In this document: positions 25,711-35,296 of the stretch, piece after piece
Layout: each line of letters begins with the position of its first letter
Numbering within the stretch: the stretch's first letter is position 1
Source: a bacterium
GTDB taxonomy: Bacteria > Planctomycetota > UBA1135 > GCA-002686595
Assembly: GCA_030426785.1 (NCBI GenBank)
Contig: JAUHXY010000008.1
Location: 1 to 36,923 of the forward strand
Length of the DNA stretch: 36,923 nucleotides
Reading direction: 5' to 3'
Program-made: the position numbers and the translations under genes
Notes under the pieces: model-generated
What the model was told of the DNA's origin: nothing
Databases searched by the model: none
Seen by the model: only the letters and a program-made list of their open reading frames with translations

Positions 25711-27087
25711 TCAATCCCCGCCGCCGTACCCGGACGCTTTGAGCGCTTCCAGTTCCGCTTCCGACAGCTCCACGTTCGCTCCACGCCCCAAAGCGGCCAT
25801 GGTCTTTTCCATGGACTGCAACGTGCCCTGCAGGGCTTGCAAGCGCTCGCTTTCCTGAGCGCTGAGGTTGTTTTGCTCGCCGGGATCCTCGTCCATGCGA
25901 TACAGCTCGGGCTGCGCATTCTCCGAAAGAATCAATTTCCAGGGCCCTTCTCGCCAAGCGGTGAAGGGCGCCCCCCACATGTTGCCGTGAGCCAACACGT
26001 TGCGGTCTGCGCCCGCTTCACCCTGCAACTCGGGCATCAAACTACGGCCCACGAACCCGCGCTCGGCCCCCACGTCGGCCCACTGGCATAGGGTGGGCAA
26101 GACGTCGATCATGCGCACCGTGTGCGGCACGCGCGTGCCCGCACGCACTCCAGGACCGGCCATGATCAATGGCACGTGAATCAGTTCGTCGTACACCGTG
26201 TGGCCGTGTTCAAAACCGCCGTGATCGAGGAACTCTTCCCCGTGGTCACCGCACAAGACGATCAGCGTATTGTCCGCGAACCCCATGGCCGCCACTTGGT
26301 CCAGCAGGCGACCGATCTCGGCGTCGGTGTAAGCGACCTCCCCGTTGTAGAGCCGCTCGGCCCGATCGATCCATTCAGGGTTGAGCTCCAGTTGCCCAGC
26401 GCGCAAAGCCATCAGGTGCTCGCGCGTCCCGAACATCGTGCGGTTCGGGCCGGCCTCTTGGTCGGGCGGGGCGGCATAGCGGCGACGGAAGGGCTGCGGC
26501 GGATCGTACACCGCGTGCATGTCGAAATAGTGCACCAACAGAAAAAACGGCTGACCGTCGCGCTCCTGTTGCATGTAGCGCAGAGCCGCATCGGTGGTGC
26601 GTGCGGCGTTGCGCACCTCTTGGTTGTTGGAGTACGACTCCACATCCACCTGTTCGAAATCGCGGGTCACCCCATATTTCTTCTTCAGGAATTCGACGTT
26701 GACGATCGCGTGGGTCGTGTAGCCCGCCTGCGCGAACACCTTGGGAGCGGTCGGAACGCCCTCGCGCACCGATTGGAATTGTCCAAGCCGCCCGCCCGCT
26801 CCGTGCTCCTTGGGATGCAGCGAGGTCATCATGGAGCCGATCGAGGGCAGGGTCCACGGGGCCTGAGCGTAGGCCTTTTCGAACACGACACCACGCTCTC
26901 CGAGCCGATCCATGTAGGGCGTCAACCCCCATTCCCCCCCGAGCCGATCCGCGCGCATCGTATCGACGACGATCCACAGCACGTTGGGCCGTTCTGGCTC
27001 GCGGGAAGAGCAGCCGGGCACGAGGAAGATGAGCAGGCCGGCCGCCAAGAGCAGGGTGCCGGTGAGGACGGAGAGGGTGCGGAGCAT
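25711..27087 (-). CDS. Sulfatase-fold lipoprotein with Thr at the nucleophile position
   Basis: A 458-residue alkaline-phosphatase-superfamily hydrolase. A signal peptide ends in the lipobox-like LVPGC (C26), so it is probably lipid-anchored outside the inner membrane. Metal-site motifs are NVLWIVVDTMRADRL (D42) and LCGDHGEEFLDHGG (D281, H282), with HGH at 294-296. The place of the sulfatase CxPxR motif reads TLPSI (T79-I83). There is therefore no formylglycine precursor Cys or Ser, and Thr is the likely nucleophile, as in LtaS-type phosphoglycerol transferases. True sulfatase activity is doubtful for this reason; phosphodiesterase or phosphotransfer activity is possible. ATG 27087 is chosen over TTG 27096. 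It lies 9 bases after the GT-C/TPR gene, in an operon. Confidence 0.9.
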   Translation of the reverse strand: MLRTLSVLTGTLLLAAGLLIFLVPGCSSREPERPNVLWIVVDTMRADRLGGEWGLTPYMDRLGERGVVFEKAYAQAPWTLPSIGSMMTSLHPKEHGAGGRLGQFQSVREGVPTAPKVFAQAGYTTHAIVNVEFLKKKYGVTRDFEQVDVESYSNNQEVRNAARTTDAALRYMQQERDGQPFFLLVHYFDMHAVYDPPQPFRRRYAAPPDQEAGPNRTMFGTREHLMALRAGQLELNPEWIDRAERLYNGEVAYTDAEIGRLLDQVAAMGFADNTLIVLCGDHGEEFLDHGGFEHGHTVYDELIHVPLIMAGPGVRAGTRVPHTVRMIDVLPTLCQWADVGAERGFVGRSLMPELQGEAGADRNVLAHGNMWGAPFTAWREGPWKLILSENAQPELYRMDEDPGEQNNLSAQESERLQALQGTLQSMEKTMAALGRGANVELSEAELEALKASGYGGGD

Positions 27088-27096
27088 GAGCGGCAA

Positions 27097-29232
27097 TTAC
27101 CGACCGGGAAGGCGCGGGGGTTCGCCCCGATCGTAGCGTGCCTGCGCCTCTTCGATGCGCCTCACCAAGGGGGAATTGGGCTCCCGCTGGCGCGCGAGTT
27201 CCAAAGCGCGCTGCACGCTCGTGCGGGCGGCCGCGAATTCTCCCGTTTTGGCCTGACATGCGGCGAGCAGCTCCCACTCGGTCGCGACGCCCGGCCGGTC
27301 TTGCATCCAGGCCTGCATGGCTTTCATCGCGAGGGCCGCTTCGCGCTCCCCAGCCTGCGGATGGGCGACCAACTGCCAAACCAGTTGGGTGTGGGCCTCC
27401 CGCGGAGGCAGTAGGGTCGGAGCTGCGAGAGACGCCCGGCGATAGTACTCCAAAGCCCGCGCAAAGCGCTGCTCGCGCTGCGCGAGGTACCCGAGATTGA
27501 ACAGCGCGGTGGGGTGGCTCGGATCGGCGGTGAGCACCGCTTCGTACCCCGCTTGAGCGTCTCGCCAGCGCTCCTCCCGCAACGCCAGATTCGCAAGCTC
27601 CAGGTGCGCGGTGCGCGAGCCGGGATCGCTTTGCAACGCGGCTTCGAATTCCTGGCGAGCGAGCTCCAAGCGACCCAACTGCGCGGCGGTCATGCCGCGA
27701 TCCGCATGCCAACGATGTGGGTAGGGCCCGTCGTACGGAGTCCACGCAGGCACGGCGAAATGCAGCAAAGTCCAAGCGAGAACCGCGGCAAACACTCCCA
27801 AACCAGCGGACCAACGGGGTCCTTCCCTGCGGCGCAAGAGCGGCCAAGCCGCCAACACCCCCCAAAGGATCCCATGGGGCAACCACGGAACGCGATAACG
27901 GCTGGCGGCGAAGAAAGGCAGCAAGGACAGAGCGAACCCAAGCGCCCAAACGAGGTGCACCCCGGCGACGCGCGCTTCGCTCGCCGTCCAAACCGAGCCT
28001 TGCTCACGCGTTCGCCAGCGCACCACCCACGAAAACAGACCCCACAGGAGCACGGCCATCACGCCGGTGAAGGGCAACGGCAGGAAGCGCAGCACGTTCG
28101 AGTGGCGCACCTCCAGTTCCACCTCTTTGTTGTGCCCCACTTCGATGGGATGCACCAGCAGCGCGGCTTTGGTGAACAGCAAGCCGACCGCGCGCCCTGG
28201 GGATTCGCCCATGTGCTGCCAAGCCTGCGAGCGGAACCAAGCATCCAGTTCACCGGCGCTCATTTCCCGCTGCAGCTTCGTTTCGACGTGCGCCTTCACA
28301 TCGGGGTAGTCGAAGCAGGTCCGGAAACGACCCAACTCACCCAAATCGGAGTCGATCAACCCCGTCGCTTGGGGACCTTGGCCAAGGTACAGGTTCAAAC
28401 CCGCCGTCGCCGTCATCGGGATCCATTCCCCGCTGACCCAAGCGTTGCGGATCGCCCCGGGCAACACGCCGAGCACGACGGCGACTCCCATGACGCCCAA
28501 ACGGCGCCAACGGTCTTGGGAATGCTGCCACCACCGCGGCCAACATCCCGCCGCCACGAGCAAGGCGAAAGCGGGCAACAAAACGTTCGGGCGCACCAAG
28601 GCCGCCAGACCGAACAGCCCACCCGCGGTCGCCGCCCAGGCCCAACCCTTGCCTTCCAGCAAGCGAAGAAAGGCCCACAAGCCTCCTAGCTGCAGCACGA
28701 TCAGCAAAGCGGTCGCGTGCAGTTCCCCCTCGAAGTACACGGGCGCAAAGTGAACCGCCCACAACCCGCTCACGATCCCAGCCACCAAGGCTCCCGCACG
28801 CGGCGCCAAGGTGAACCACAAAATGGCGACGGCCAGGATGCCGAGCAGGTGCTGGAGGATCAGGGCGGCTGTCAAGCTGCCGCCCGTGAGCGCGTACACC
28901 CCCGCCAAAAACCAGGGATAGCCGATGGGCCGCAAACTCGGACCATCGAAGATCGCAGCGTCGCCCTCTTCCGGTTGCAGATCCAGCGGCAAACCCACCA
29001 TGTGGCGCGCCCATTGATCGTGGTAGCGCGCATCCACCGTCGGAACGCCGTACTCGAGACCCTGTTGGTGCTCCAAGTGATAGGCCACGCGCACGAGCCC
29101 TGCGAGCGCCAAGACGATCCACAGGCCGAGCCAACGTTTCCAAACGGGGCCGCCCCCTGCGCGCGCGGTGAGCTCACGGGACCCCGTCGGGTCCTCGGGC
29201 TGGGGGGAAGCGTTGGGCACAGAAGGCATCAC
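27097..29232 (-). CDS. GT-C (PMT/ArnT-like) membrane glycosyltransferase with C-terminal TPRs
   Basis: A 711-residue protein. After a hydrophilic start, about ten to twelve membrane helices span residues 32-490. The first outer loop carries the acidic pattern VDARYHDQWA (D67, D72), which in GT39-like enzymes contains the catalytic aspartate. LRPIGYPWFLAGVYAL follows, typical of this family. From about residue 513 to the end come tetratricopeptide repeats, for example RLELARQEFEAALQSDP and HPTALFNLGYLAQREQRFARALEYYRRA. The donor is probably a polyprenyl-phosphate sugar and the acceptor is unknown. GTG 29232 is preferred because a full Shine-Dalgarno sequence lies 8 bases upstream; ATG 29229 directly follows it. 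It sits between the M28 peptidase and the sulfatase-fold gene in an operon. Confidence 0.88.
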   Translation of the reverse strand: MMPSVPNASPQPEDPTGSRELTARAGGGPVWKRWLGLWIVLALAGLVRVAYHLEHQQGLEYGVPTVDARYHDQWARHMVGLPLDLQPEEGDAAIFDGPSLRPIGYPWFLAGVYALTGGSLTAALILQHLLGILAVAILWFTLAPRAGALVAGIVSGLWAVHFAPVYFEGELHATALLIVLQLGGLWAFLRLLEGKGWAWAATAGGLFGLAALVRPNVLLPAFALLVAAGCWPRWWQHSQDRWRRLGVMGVAVVLGVLPGAIRNAWVSGEWIPMTATAGLNLYLGQGPQATGLIDSDLGELGRFRTCFDYPDVKAHVETKLQREMSAGELDAWFRSQAWQHMGESPGRAVGLLFTKAALLVHPIEVGHNKEVELEVRHSNVLRFLPLPFTGVMAVLLWGLFSWVVRWRTREQGSVWTASEARVAGVHLVWALGFALSLLPFFAASRYRVPWLPHGILWGVLAAWPLLRRREGPRWSAGLGVFAAVLAWTLLHFAVPAWTPYDGPYPHRWHADRGMTAAQLGRLELARQEFEAALQSDPGSRTAHLELANLALREERWRDAQAGYEAVLTADPSHPTALFNLGYLAQREQRFARALEYYRRASLAAPTLLPPREAHTQLVWQLVAHPQAGEREAALAMKAMQAWMQDRPGVATEWELLAACQAKTGEFAAARTSVQRALELARQREPNSPLVRRIEEAQARYDRGEPPRLPGR

Positions 29233-29240
29233 GCTCTCAT

Positions 29241-29247
29241 CCTCCTT
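29241..29247 (-). promoter_or_regulatory. Strong Shine-Dalgarno sequence AAGGAGG
   Basis: AAGGAGG (minus strand, 29247-29241) is separated by 8 bases from GTG 29232 and by 11 from ATG 29229. This favours the GTG start of the GT-C/TPR gene. It is the only full Shine-Dalgarno core I found at a start in this window. A three-codon frame (ATG 29240, TGA ending at 29229) overlaps the start region and is probably fortuitous. Confidence 0.65.
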
Positions 29248-29299
29248 GGGGCGCGCTTGCGAACCAAGAGGAAAAACGCGCCCTGCGGCCGCAAATGCC

Positions 29300-31588
29300 T
29301 CAACGGTCTTGCGGGTCCAAAGCCCGTTCGAACACTTGCACCCGCGCGCGCACGCGCCAGCGGTGCCCGGAGCCGCGCGGAACCCAGGCGGTGCCCCGCG
29401 CCGCCACCCAGGATTCCAGGGCGGCGGGAAGGCCGCTCACCTCGTCGTAACAAGCCCACTCGTGGGGCTGTCCGCCCGGTGCGTAGTACTCGAACTCGAC
29501 CCCTTCGGGCGGCGCGCCGAAAATCTGCCAAGTGCGGCCATGGCTCGCCATCTCGAGCGAGCCCAAGCGCACGCGCTGTTCCCCCCCGGCCGCGCCTTTC
29601 CAAAGCCATTGTGTGGCGCCTCGCGGCGAGTGCAATCGCACCCGCCACCAAGCAGGATCTGCGGTGGCATGCACGCTGGCGAGCGGGACCTCCGTGGGCC
29701 GGAGAGGTCGTTCCAACACCGCGGTCTGCAAACCTTCCCAATCCGGCTCAGGCACATCCCGGAACAAGCCGTGCGAGATTTCGGCTTGGCGCCGATCGTC
29801 GAGCTCTTCGGTGAAGCGCACGTTGAGCGTCGCCGGCCGTGCCGAGGTGAAAGGTTCCCGCGTCGCGGTGACCACCCCCGCGAAGACCAAGCACAAGCCG
29901 CCCGCCACGCCCGCGGCCCATCCCCAACGGGCGCCCGAACGGCTCATGGCCGGCACGCACAAGGCGAGTGGAATCGTCTGGGGCAACAAGAGCGCTACCG
30001 CGGAGTCCCAACCAAAAGCATCCAAGAGCCCTTGGTGCAAGGGAATCCAGAACAACAGACTGCCAGCCCCCACGGCGGCCGCTGCGCTCGCTTGCTGGGA
30101 CTCCGGCAGAGCCAGCACCACCAAGGCGAGCCCGCCAGCCGCGGGCACCCACAGGAATCCAATCCCCGGCACCAAGGCCGTACTAGCGATGGCGAGCAGC
30201 GCGTAGACCCCAAACGCGGCGCGCACTTGCCAGCGCTCGGGCACACGCCGGCTCCACGGCAGCAAAGCCGCCGCCGCCACACCCCAAGCCCCCAACGCCA
30301 ACACCGCAGCGGGCAAGCTGCGCGACCAAAACGGTCGATCGGTGCCCGCCCAGCCCCGCAACGGCCACATCCACGCGGCGGCGACGAGAACCGGCAAGCC
30401 GATCCACAGGAAATGCAGCAGAAGTCCCGAGAACCAGGCGCCGATCGCCCGCGGCCCGCGGAAGGTTCGGGCACAAACCCACAATAGGGCGAGCAAGACC
30501 GCTCCCGTCGCGAGCCATTGCGTCAGCGGCGACCAAGTCCACAACACGCGCCCGAGCAGATCGACGTGCCCGCGATCGCCGGGGATGGCGACCTGCGAAT
30601 CGTGCAGCGGGACTCCGCCGAGGGCCTCGAACGCTCGCAACACGGCCATCCCGTTTTCGCCGTGATGCTGCACGCTGCGCAGATCCCCGCGATCGAGGCG
30701 GTCGTGCGGCGAGTGGTACGCGGACCAATCGCCGATGTACGCAAAGTTCATCCCCGGCAAGCCGTGGTCTAGGAAAACCGTGAGGTCGCTGCCGTTCGGC
30801 ATGCGGCGATACACCTCCACCGATAGCGACGAGGCCGATGGATAGGAGGCCTCGCGTTGGTACGCCGAGACCCACGGCGCGTTGTCGAGCCCCATTTCGA
30901 ACAGGCGGCTCGGGCCGCTAGCTCCGCGGGCTTCCAGGTTGGCGACCAATCCGATCGCATCGATGGCCGGGTGTTCGCGCACGAAGGCCCGCGCACCGAA
31001 TAGACCGGTCTCCTCCCCTTCGGTGAAGAGCACCCAGATGCCTAAACGACGTTGCTCGCCCGTGGCCGCGAGGTGCGCCCGCACGGCTTCCACCCAGACC
31101 GCGCAGCCCACCAAGTCATCGTGCTCGCCCGGTCCAGCGGCGACGGAGTCGTAGTGGGCTGCCAGCAGCAACTCACGGGTCGCCGGCGCTTCGTGGCTGG
31201 GTCGTTGGCGCGCGGGAAAGTGCGCGATCACGTTGCGCACGCGCGCCAAGCGACTCGCGCCCTGCGGGCCAGGGGCCCAAGCCTCCTGCACCTCGACGAT
31301 GCCGCCCAGTTCCCGGAGCGAACGCACCAAACCTTCGCGTAGATGGTCGGCCTGCGGACTGCCGATCGGGTGGGCTTCCGGTCGGGGCGCCCAAGCCCGC
31401 ACCAGGCTTTCCGCACGTTCGGCAGAAAACGCTTCGGGTGAAGCGCTGCTGGGCAGCACGGCGGGCAGATGTTGGCCCATGCCATACCACGCCAGCAAGG
31501 CAACCGCGACCATCCCATACAACACGCCCCCCCAAAGCACCCGGCCCGCGCGCGCAGGGCGGGGACGGAAGGAGTCGGTGGGCGTCAT
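29300..31588 (-). CDS. M28-family metallopeptidase with multi-spanning membrane domain
   Basis: A 762-residue membrane enzyme. After one N-terminal helix (about 17-37) the M28 peptidase domain (about 60-325) faces outside. The zinc ligands and base are visible: H145 in LAAHYDS, D157/D158 in GEHDDLVG, the pair E192-E193 in TEGEETGLFG, E219 in ANLEARG, and H292 in AYHSPHDRLDR. Next come about eight to nine membrane helices (about 350-600), then a beta-rich C-terminal domain. The layout resembles the ER peptidase ERMP1/FXNA and its bacterial relatives. It probably acts as an aminopeptidase on peptides outside the membrane. It is first in the minus-strand operon and divergent from the CRTAC1 gene across 165 bases, in which I see no clear promoter. 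Confidence 0.92.
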   Translation of the reverse strand: MTPTDSFRPRPARAGRVLWGGVLYGMVAVALLAWYGMGQHLPAVLPSSASPEAFSAERAESLVRAWAPRPEAHPIGSPQADHLREGLVRSLRELGGIVEVQEAWAPGPQGASRLARVRNVIAHFPARQRPSHEAPATRELLLAAHYDSVAAGPGEHDDLVGCAVWVEAVRAHLAATGEQRRLGIWVLFTEGEETGLFGARAFVREHPAIDAIGLVANLEARGASGPSRLFEMGLDNAPWVSAYQREASYPSASSLSVEVYRRMPNGSDLTVFLDHGLPGMNFAYIGDWSAYHSPHDRLDRGDLRSVQHHGENGMAVLRAFEALGGVPLHDSQVAIPGDRGHVDLLGRVLWTWSPLTQWLATGAVLLALLWVCARTFRGPRAIGAWFSGLLLHFLWIGLPVLVAAAWMWPLRGWAGTDRPFWSRSLPAAVLALGAWGVAAAALLPWSRRVPERWQVRAAFGVYALLAIASTALVPGIGFLWVPAAGGLALVVLALPESQQASAAAAVGAGSLLFWIPLHQGLLDAFGWDSAVALLLPQTIPLALCVPAMSRSGARWGWAAGVAGGLCLVFAGVVTATREPFTSARPATLNVRFTEELDDRRQAEISHGLFRDVPEPDWEGLQTAVLERPLRPTEVPLASVHATADPAWWRVRLHSPRGATQWLWKGAAGGEQRVRLGSLEMASHGRTWQIFGAPPEGVEFEYYAPGGQPHEWACYDEVSGLPAALESWVAARGTAWVPRGSGHRWRVRARVQVFERALDPQDR

Positions 31589-31753
31589 GGAAGGGGGAAG
31601 GGCCGTGTGGGCCTAGGAAGTTGGTCGGAACGCCCTGAGTCGCTTGGGCAAGCTTGGGAACGCCGGCTAGGTTGCGCGCACGCGGCAAGTCCCGAAGTCA
31701 CGCGGCCCCTGGTGGCCCTCGAAAGCGATCCTTACACTGCGTTGGATTCCACC

Positions 31754-34700
31754 ATGAAGACCATCCGCACGCAAACCGTCTCCTTCCGCACCTTGTTGGT
31801 TTCCAGCTTGGTCTCCCTCGGGCTCCTGCAAGCCTGCGGGAAGTCGGACCCCGAGCCCCCGCAGGACGGGTCGGGCTCCGAAGCCTCTTCGAGCTCTACC
31901 CAAGGGGGCGCGGACGATGCGGCTTGGCGCGAATTGCGCACCTTGGCCTGGGAGCGCTCGTCCTACTACGCCGGGTTGGACGAGTGGCCGGCCGCCCGCG
32001 AGGCGCTGGCCCCGGTGTTAGCCGACCCGCGTGCCTTGCCCGACGACTGGGTGCGCGCCGCCACCATCGAGTTGCAGGCGGGCATGCCGGGCGCGGCCAG
32101 CGAATATCTCGACAAGGCGCGCGTCGACGGGCAAGAGACCTTGGCCGCCCGTTACGTGCGCGCTCGGCTGCTCAGCTCCGACTACGAGACCTTCGGCCAA
32201 GCGCGCGACATCCTGGAAGAACTGGTGGTGGACGCTCCCGAAGACTTGGCCACGCGCTACGCCCTCGGCCGCATCTACGAGGACTTGGATCCGCCGGACG
32301 ATGAGACGTGGGAGGCCTACCAAGCGCGAGCGCAGGAGCTGTACACCTCGATCGTGGATCGTGGGATCGCTCATGGGGGCGCGTGGTACGTATCCGCGCT
32401 CTACCGCATGTACGTATTGTCCTTGGACAGCGAAGAGGCCGAAGTGCGCGAGCGCTACGAATCCGCGTGGAGGGACATGGAATCCATCGGCGCCAAAGCG
32501 GTCACGGTCAGCGGTTTGAACGAAGGACAACTCGCGGCGATCGGACCGCCTCCGGTGCTGGGGCAAGCAGGTCGTCCGGTCGTCGGCGCGCTGGGTTTTG
32601 CCTTGCGCGAACGCCTCGAAACGAGCGTCGCGGGAGCGCGCCAGCTCCGGGCCCTCGACGTCAACGGGGACCGCTTGACCGATTTGCTGTGGGCGGATGC
32701 GGAGGGACTTCTGTGCGCCCAACAAACCGATGCGGGCGGTTTCCGACAACAACGGCTGATCGCCGGCGAACTGGATCACTACCGACTAGCGGACCTCTCG
32801 CGCGACGAGCATCGCGATGTGCTGGTGGTGCGCGGCTCGCGTTTGGAGCTGTACGACGTGACCGCGCCTGCCGAGGGCTCGGCCGACCTAGTGGTCACCC
32901 CCAGCGGCATCGAAGCGACGCTACCCGCTACGCCGGCGGACCTGTGCTGGATCGATTACGACCACGACGGCGATTTGGACTTGCTGTGTGTCGGGCCGTT
33001 CGGTTTGCACCTCTTGCGCAACGATGGTGTTGGCCGCATTCCCGAACGGGATGCCGATCAAGCCCGCGGCACCTGGACCAACGTCACCGAAACGTTGGGC
33101 GTGGCGGCCGGAGGACCGCTCACCTGGTGCACCATCGAAGACTTCGACAACGACCAAGACGTGGACTTCCTCGTCGGCGGCCCCGGTCGCACGCTGCTGG
33201 CGAGCAGTCTGCGCGGGGGGTTGTTTGAAGATCGCACTCAGGCGGTGCTCGGCGAAAACCTCCCCCACGAGGCTCGCACGGCGGTCGCCGACCTCGACGG
33301 CAATCGCACCGTCGATTTCGTCTACGCTTCCACCGAGGGCTACCGCATCGTCTTCCAAGGCGGGACGGCGCGTACGCAAGATCTGCTGGACCAGCCCCTC
33401 GGAGCACCCCACATCGCCGACTTGGACCTAGATGGCCAAGCCGACCTTCTGTGGTCTGCACAGCCCGCCATGGCGGCCGGCTTCCTCGCGGCGGGGCACG
33501 GAACCCGGAAAGCGCTGCGCCTGCCCGAAAACCAGGCGCCTACCGTGGCTTTCACGCTGGCCGAGATGGATCGCGCGCAAAACGTCCCGATCTCTTGGGA
33601 GTTCGTGCGTTTGACCGAGAGCAGCGTGGAGATCTGGGACACCCAAGAGGTGTCCGGACAAGGCATGCGCTTGCGCTACACGGGCAAGAAGGACAACCCG
33701 GACGGCATCGGCGCCATCGTGGAAGTGCGCTCCGGCGGCCTCTACCGCCGCGTGTTCTACCGGGGTCAACAGGTTTTGGTGGGCCTCGGGCCCGAAGACT
33801 ACGCCGACGTGGTGCGCGTCACCTGGCCCAACGGGGTCACGCGCAGCGAGCTGGATATCGAGAAGGGCGACCCGTTCGCGCTCGATGAAGGCCTGGGCGT
33901 GCAGACCGAAGGCCTGATCGGCTCCTGCCCGTTCCTGTACACCTGGAACGGGGAAACCTACGAATTCATCTCCGACGTGCTCGGCATCACGCCCTTGGGG
34001 CTGCCGATGGCGCCGGGCATGCTGGTGCCACCGGACCACGACGAGTACGTGCTCGTGCGCGGCTCGCAATTGCAGCCGAAGGACGGCGTGTACGAGATGC
34101 AGTTCACCGAAGAACTGCGCGAGGTGACCTACCTGGACCGTGCCGAACTTTTGGTGTACGACCACCCCGCGGGCACCGAATTGCAACCCAACGAGCGGTT
34201 CACCTTCCCGCCGTTCCCGAGCGCCACGCCGCACCTGTTCGACGAGCCCTTGCAACCGTTGCGGGCTATGGGCAGCGATGGGCGCGAGTGGACGCAGGAG
34301 CTGAGCACCGTGGATGGGCGCTACGCGGCGCCGGCCAAGGCCCTCAAGGGCCAATTCCTGGGTCTCTCCGAACCCCACTGGATCGAGCTGTCCTTCGATC
34401 CGGCCAAAACCCAAGACGCCGACAAGCTGCGGCTCGTCGCGACGGGTTGGTTCTACTGGACCGATGCGTCGGTCAACATGGCCACGGCCCGCACGCCGGA
34501 TCTGGAATTCACGCCGCCCCTCATCCTGGTGCCGCAAACCTCGCCGGAAGGCGGAGAAGAAACCTGGGTGCCCATCGGCCCGCCCGTGGGTTTCCCTGCC
34601 GGCAAAACCAAAACCATGGTGATCGACTTGACCGGTCAGATCGATCGGGCGGACCCGCGCTTCCGCATCCACACCAGTTTGACGCTCTATTGGGATGCGC

Positions 34701-35287
34701 TGCGCCTCGCCGTCGGGGATCGCTGGGGCGAACAACGCCTCACCCGCTTGGAGCCCGTCTCCGCCCAACTGTGGGAGCGCGGCTTCTCGGCCCCCATCGT
34801 GACCGACGATGAGACCCAGCCTGAGCGCTTCGATTGGGAAGTCATGGCGCGCTTAGCCCGTTGGAACCAACACCCAGGGGACTACACGCGTTTCGGAGAG
34901 TGCCAACCCTTGTTGACCGCGATCGACGATCGTTTCATCATCATGGGCAGCGGAGACGCGCTGACGTTGCGCTTTGATGCGACTTCCGTCCCCGAACTGG
35001 CAGAAGGCTTCGAGCGCAGCTTCTTGGTGTTCCTCGACGGATGGGCCAAGGATCGCGATCCCAATACGGTGGAAGCTTTGCACGTGGAACCCTTGCCCTT
35101 CCACGGAATGCGTTCCTATCCCTACGGAGAGGATCAGGCCTTCCCTTCCGGTCCCGTGCACGAAGCTTGGCGACGGGAGTGGAATACACGCCCAGCGCGC
35201 CGCTGGATCGCGCCCCTGAGCGACGAAGGGCTGCACGCCTACTTGCCGAGCGGACCGTGGCCGACGTTCCAACGAACCCGGCGCTAG
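31754..35287 (+). CDS. CRTAC1-family lipoprotein with FG-GAP repeats and ASPIC/UnbV domain
   Basis: A 1177-residue secreted lipoprotein. The signal peptide ends at LLQAC (C28), followed by a low-complexity Ser/Glu/Gly linker. Residues about 55-245 are helical and TPR-like. Calcium-loop FG-GAP/VCBS repeats follow, at DVNGDRLTD (302), DYDHDGDLD (401), DFDNDQDVD (463), DLDGNRTVD (513) and DLDLDGQAD (556), suggesting a beta-propeller. An ASPIC/UnbV module lies at about 637-705 (VEVRSGGLYRRVFYRGQQ to VTWPNGVTR). The C-terminal 450 residues begin GSCPFLYTWNGETYEFISD, a block often found after UnbV in Acidobacteriota and Planctomycetota. The function is unknown; a surface binding or scaffold role is inference. 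ATG 31754 puts the signal peptide at the N-terminus. Confidence 0.9.
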   Translation: MKTIRTQTVSFRTLLVSSLVSLGLLQACGKSDPEPPQDGSGSEASSSSTQGGADDAAWRELRTLAWERSSYYAGLDEWPAAREALAPVLADPRALPDDWVRAATIELQAGMPGAASEYLDKARVDGQETLAARYVRARLLSSDYETFGQARDILEELVVDAPEDLATRYALGRIYEDLDPPDDETWEAYQARAQELYTSIVDRGIAHGGAWYVSALYRMYVLSLDSEEAEVRERYESAWRDMESIGAKAVTVSGLNEGQLAAIGPPPVLGQAGRPVVGALGFALRERLETSVAGARQLRALDVNGDRLTDLLWADAEGLLCAQQTDAGGFRQQRLIAGELDHYRLADLSRDEHRDVLVVRGSRLELYDVTAPAEGSADLVVTPSGIEATLPATPADLCWIDYDHDGDLDLLCVGPFGLHLLRNDGVGRIPERDADQARGTWTNVTETLGVAAGGPLTWCTIEDFDNDQDVDFLVGGPGRTLLASSLRGGLFEDRTQAVLGENLPHEARTAVADLDGNRTVDFVYASTEGYRIVFQGGTARTQDLLDQPLGAPHIADLDLDGQADLLWSAQPAMAAGFLAAGHGTRKALRLPENQAPTVAFTLAEMDRAQNVPISWEFVRLTESSVEIWDTQEVSGQGMRLRYTGKKDNPDGIGAIVEVRSGGLYRRVFYRGQQVLVGLGPEDYADVVRVTWPNGVTRSELDIEKGDPFALDEGLGVQTEGLIGSCPFLYTWNGETYEFISDVLGITPLGLPMAPGMLVPPDHDEYVLVRGSQLQPKDGVYEMQFTEELREVTYLDRAELLVYDHPAGTELQPNERFTFPPFPSATPHLFDEPLQPLRAMGSDGREWTQELSTVDGRYAAPAKALKGQFLGLSEPHWIELSFDPAKTQDADKLRLVATGWFYWTDASVNMATARTPDLEFTPPLILVPQTSPEGGEETWVPIGPPVGFPAGKTKTMVIDLTGQIDRADPRFRIHTSLTLYWDALRLAVGDRWGEQRLTRLEPVSAQLWERGFSAPIVTDDETQPERFDWEVMARLARWNQHPGDYTRFGECQPLLTAIDDRFIIMGSGDALTLRFDATSVPELAEGFERSFLVFLDGWAKDRDPNTVEALHVEPLPFHGMRSYPYGEDQAFPSGPVHEAWRREWNTRPARRWIAPLSDEGLHAYLPSGPWPTFQRTRR

Positions 35288-35296
35288 GATCCGCGC

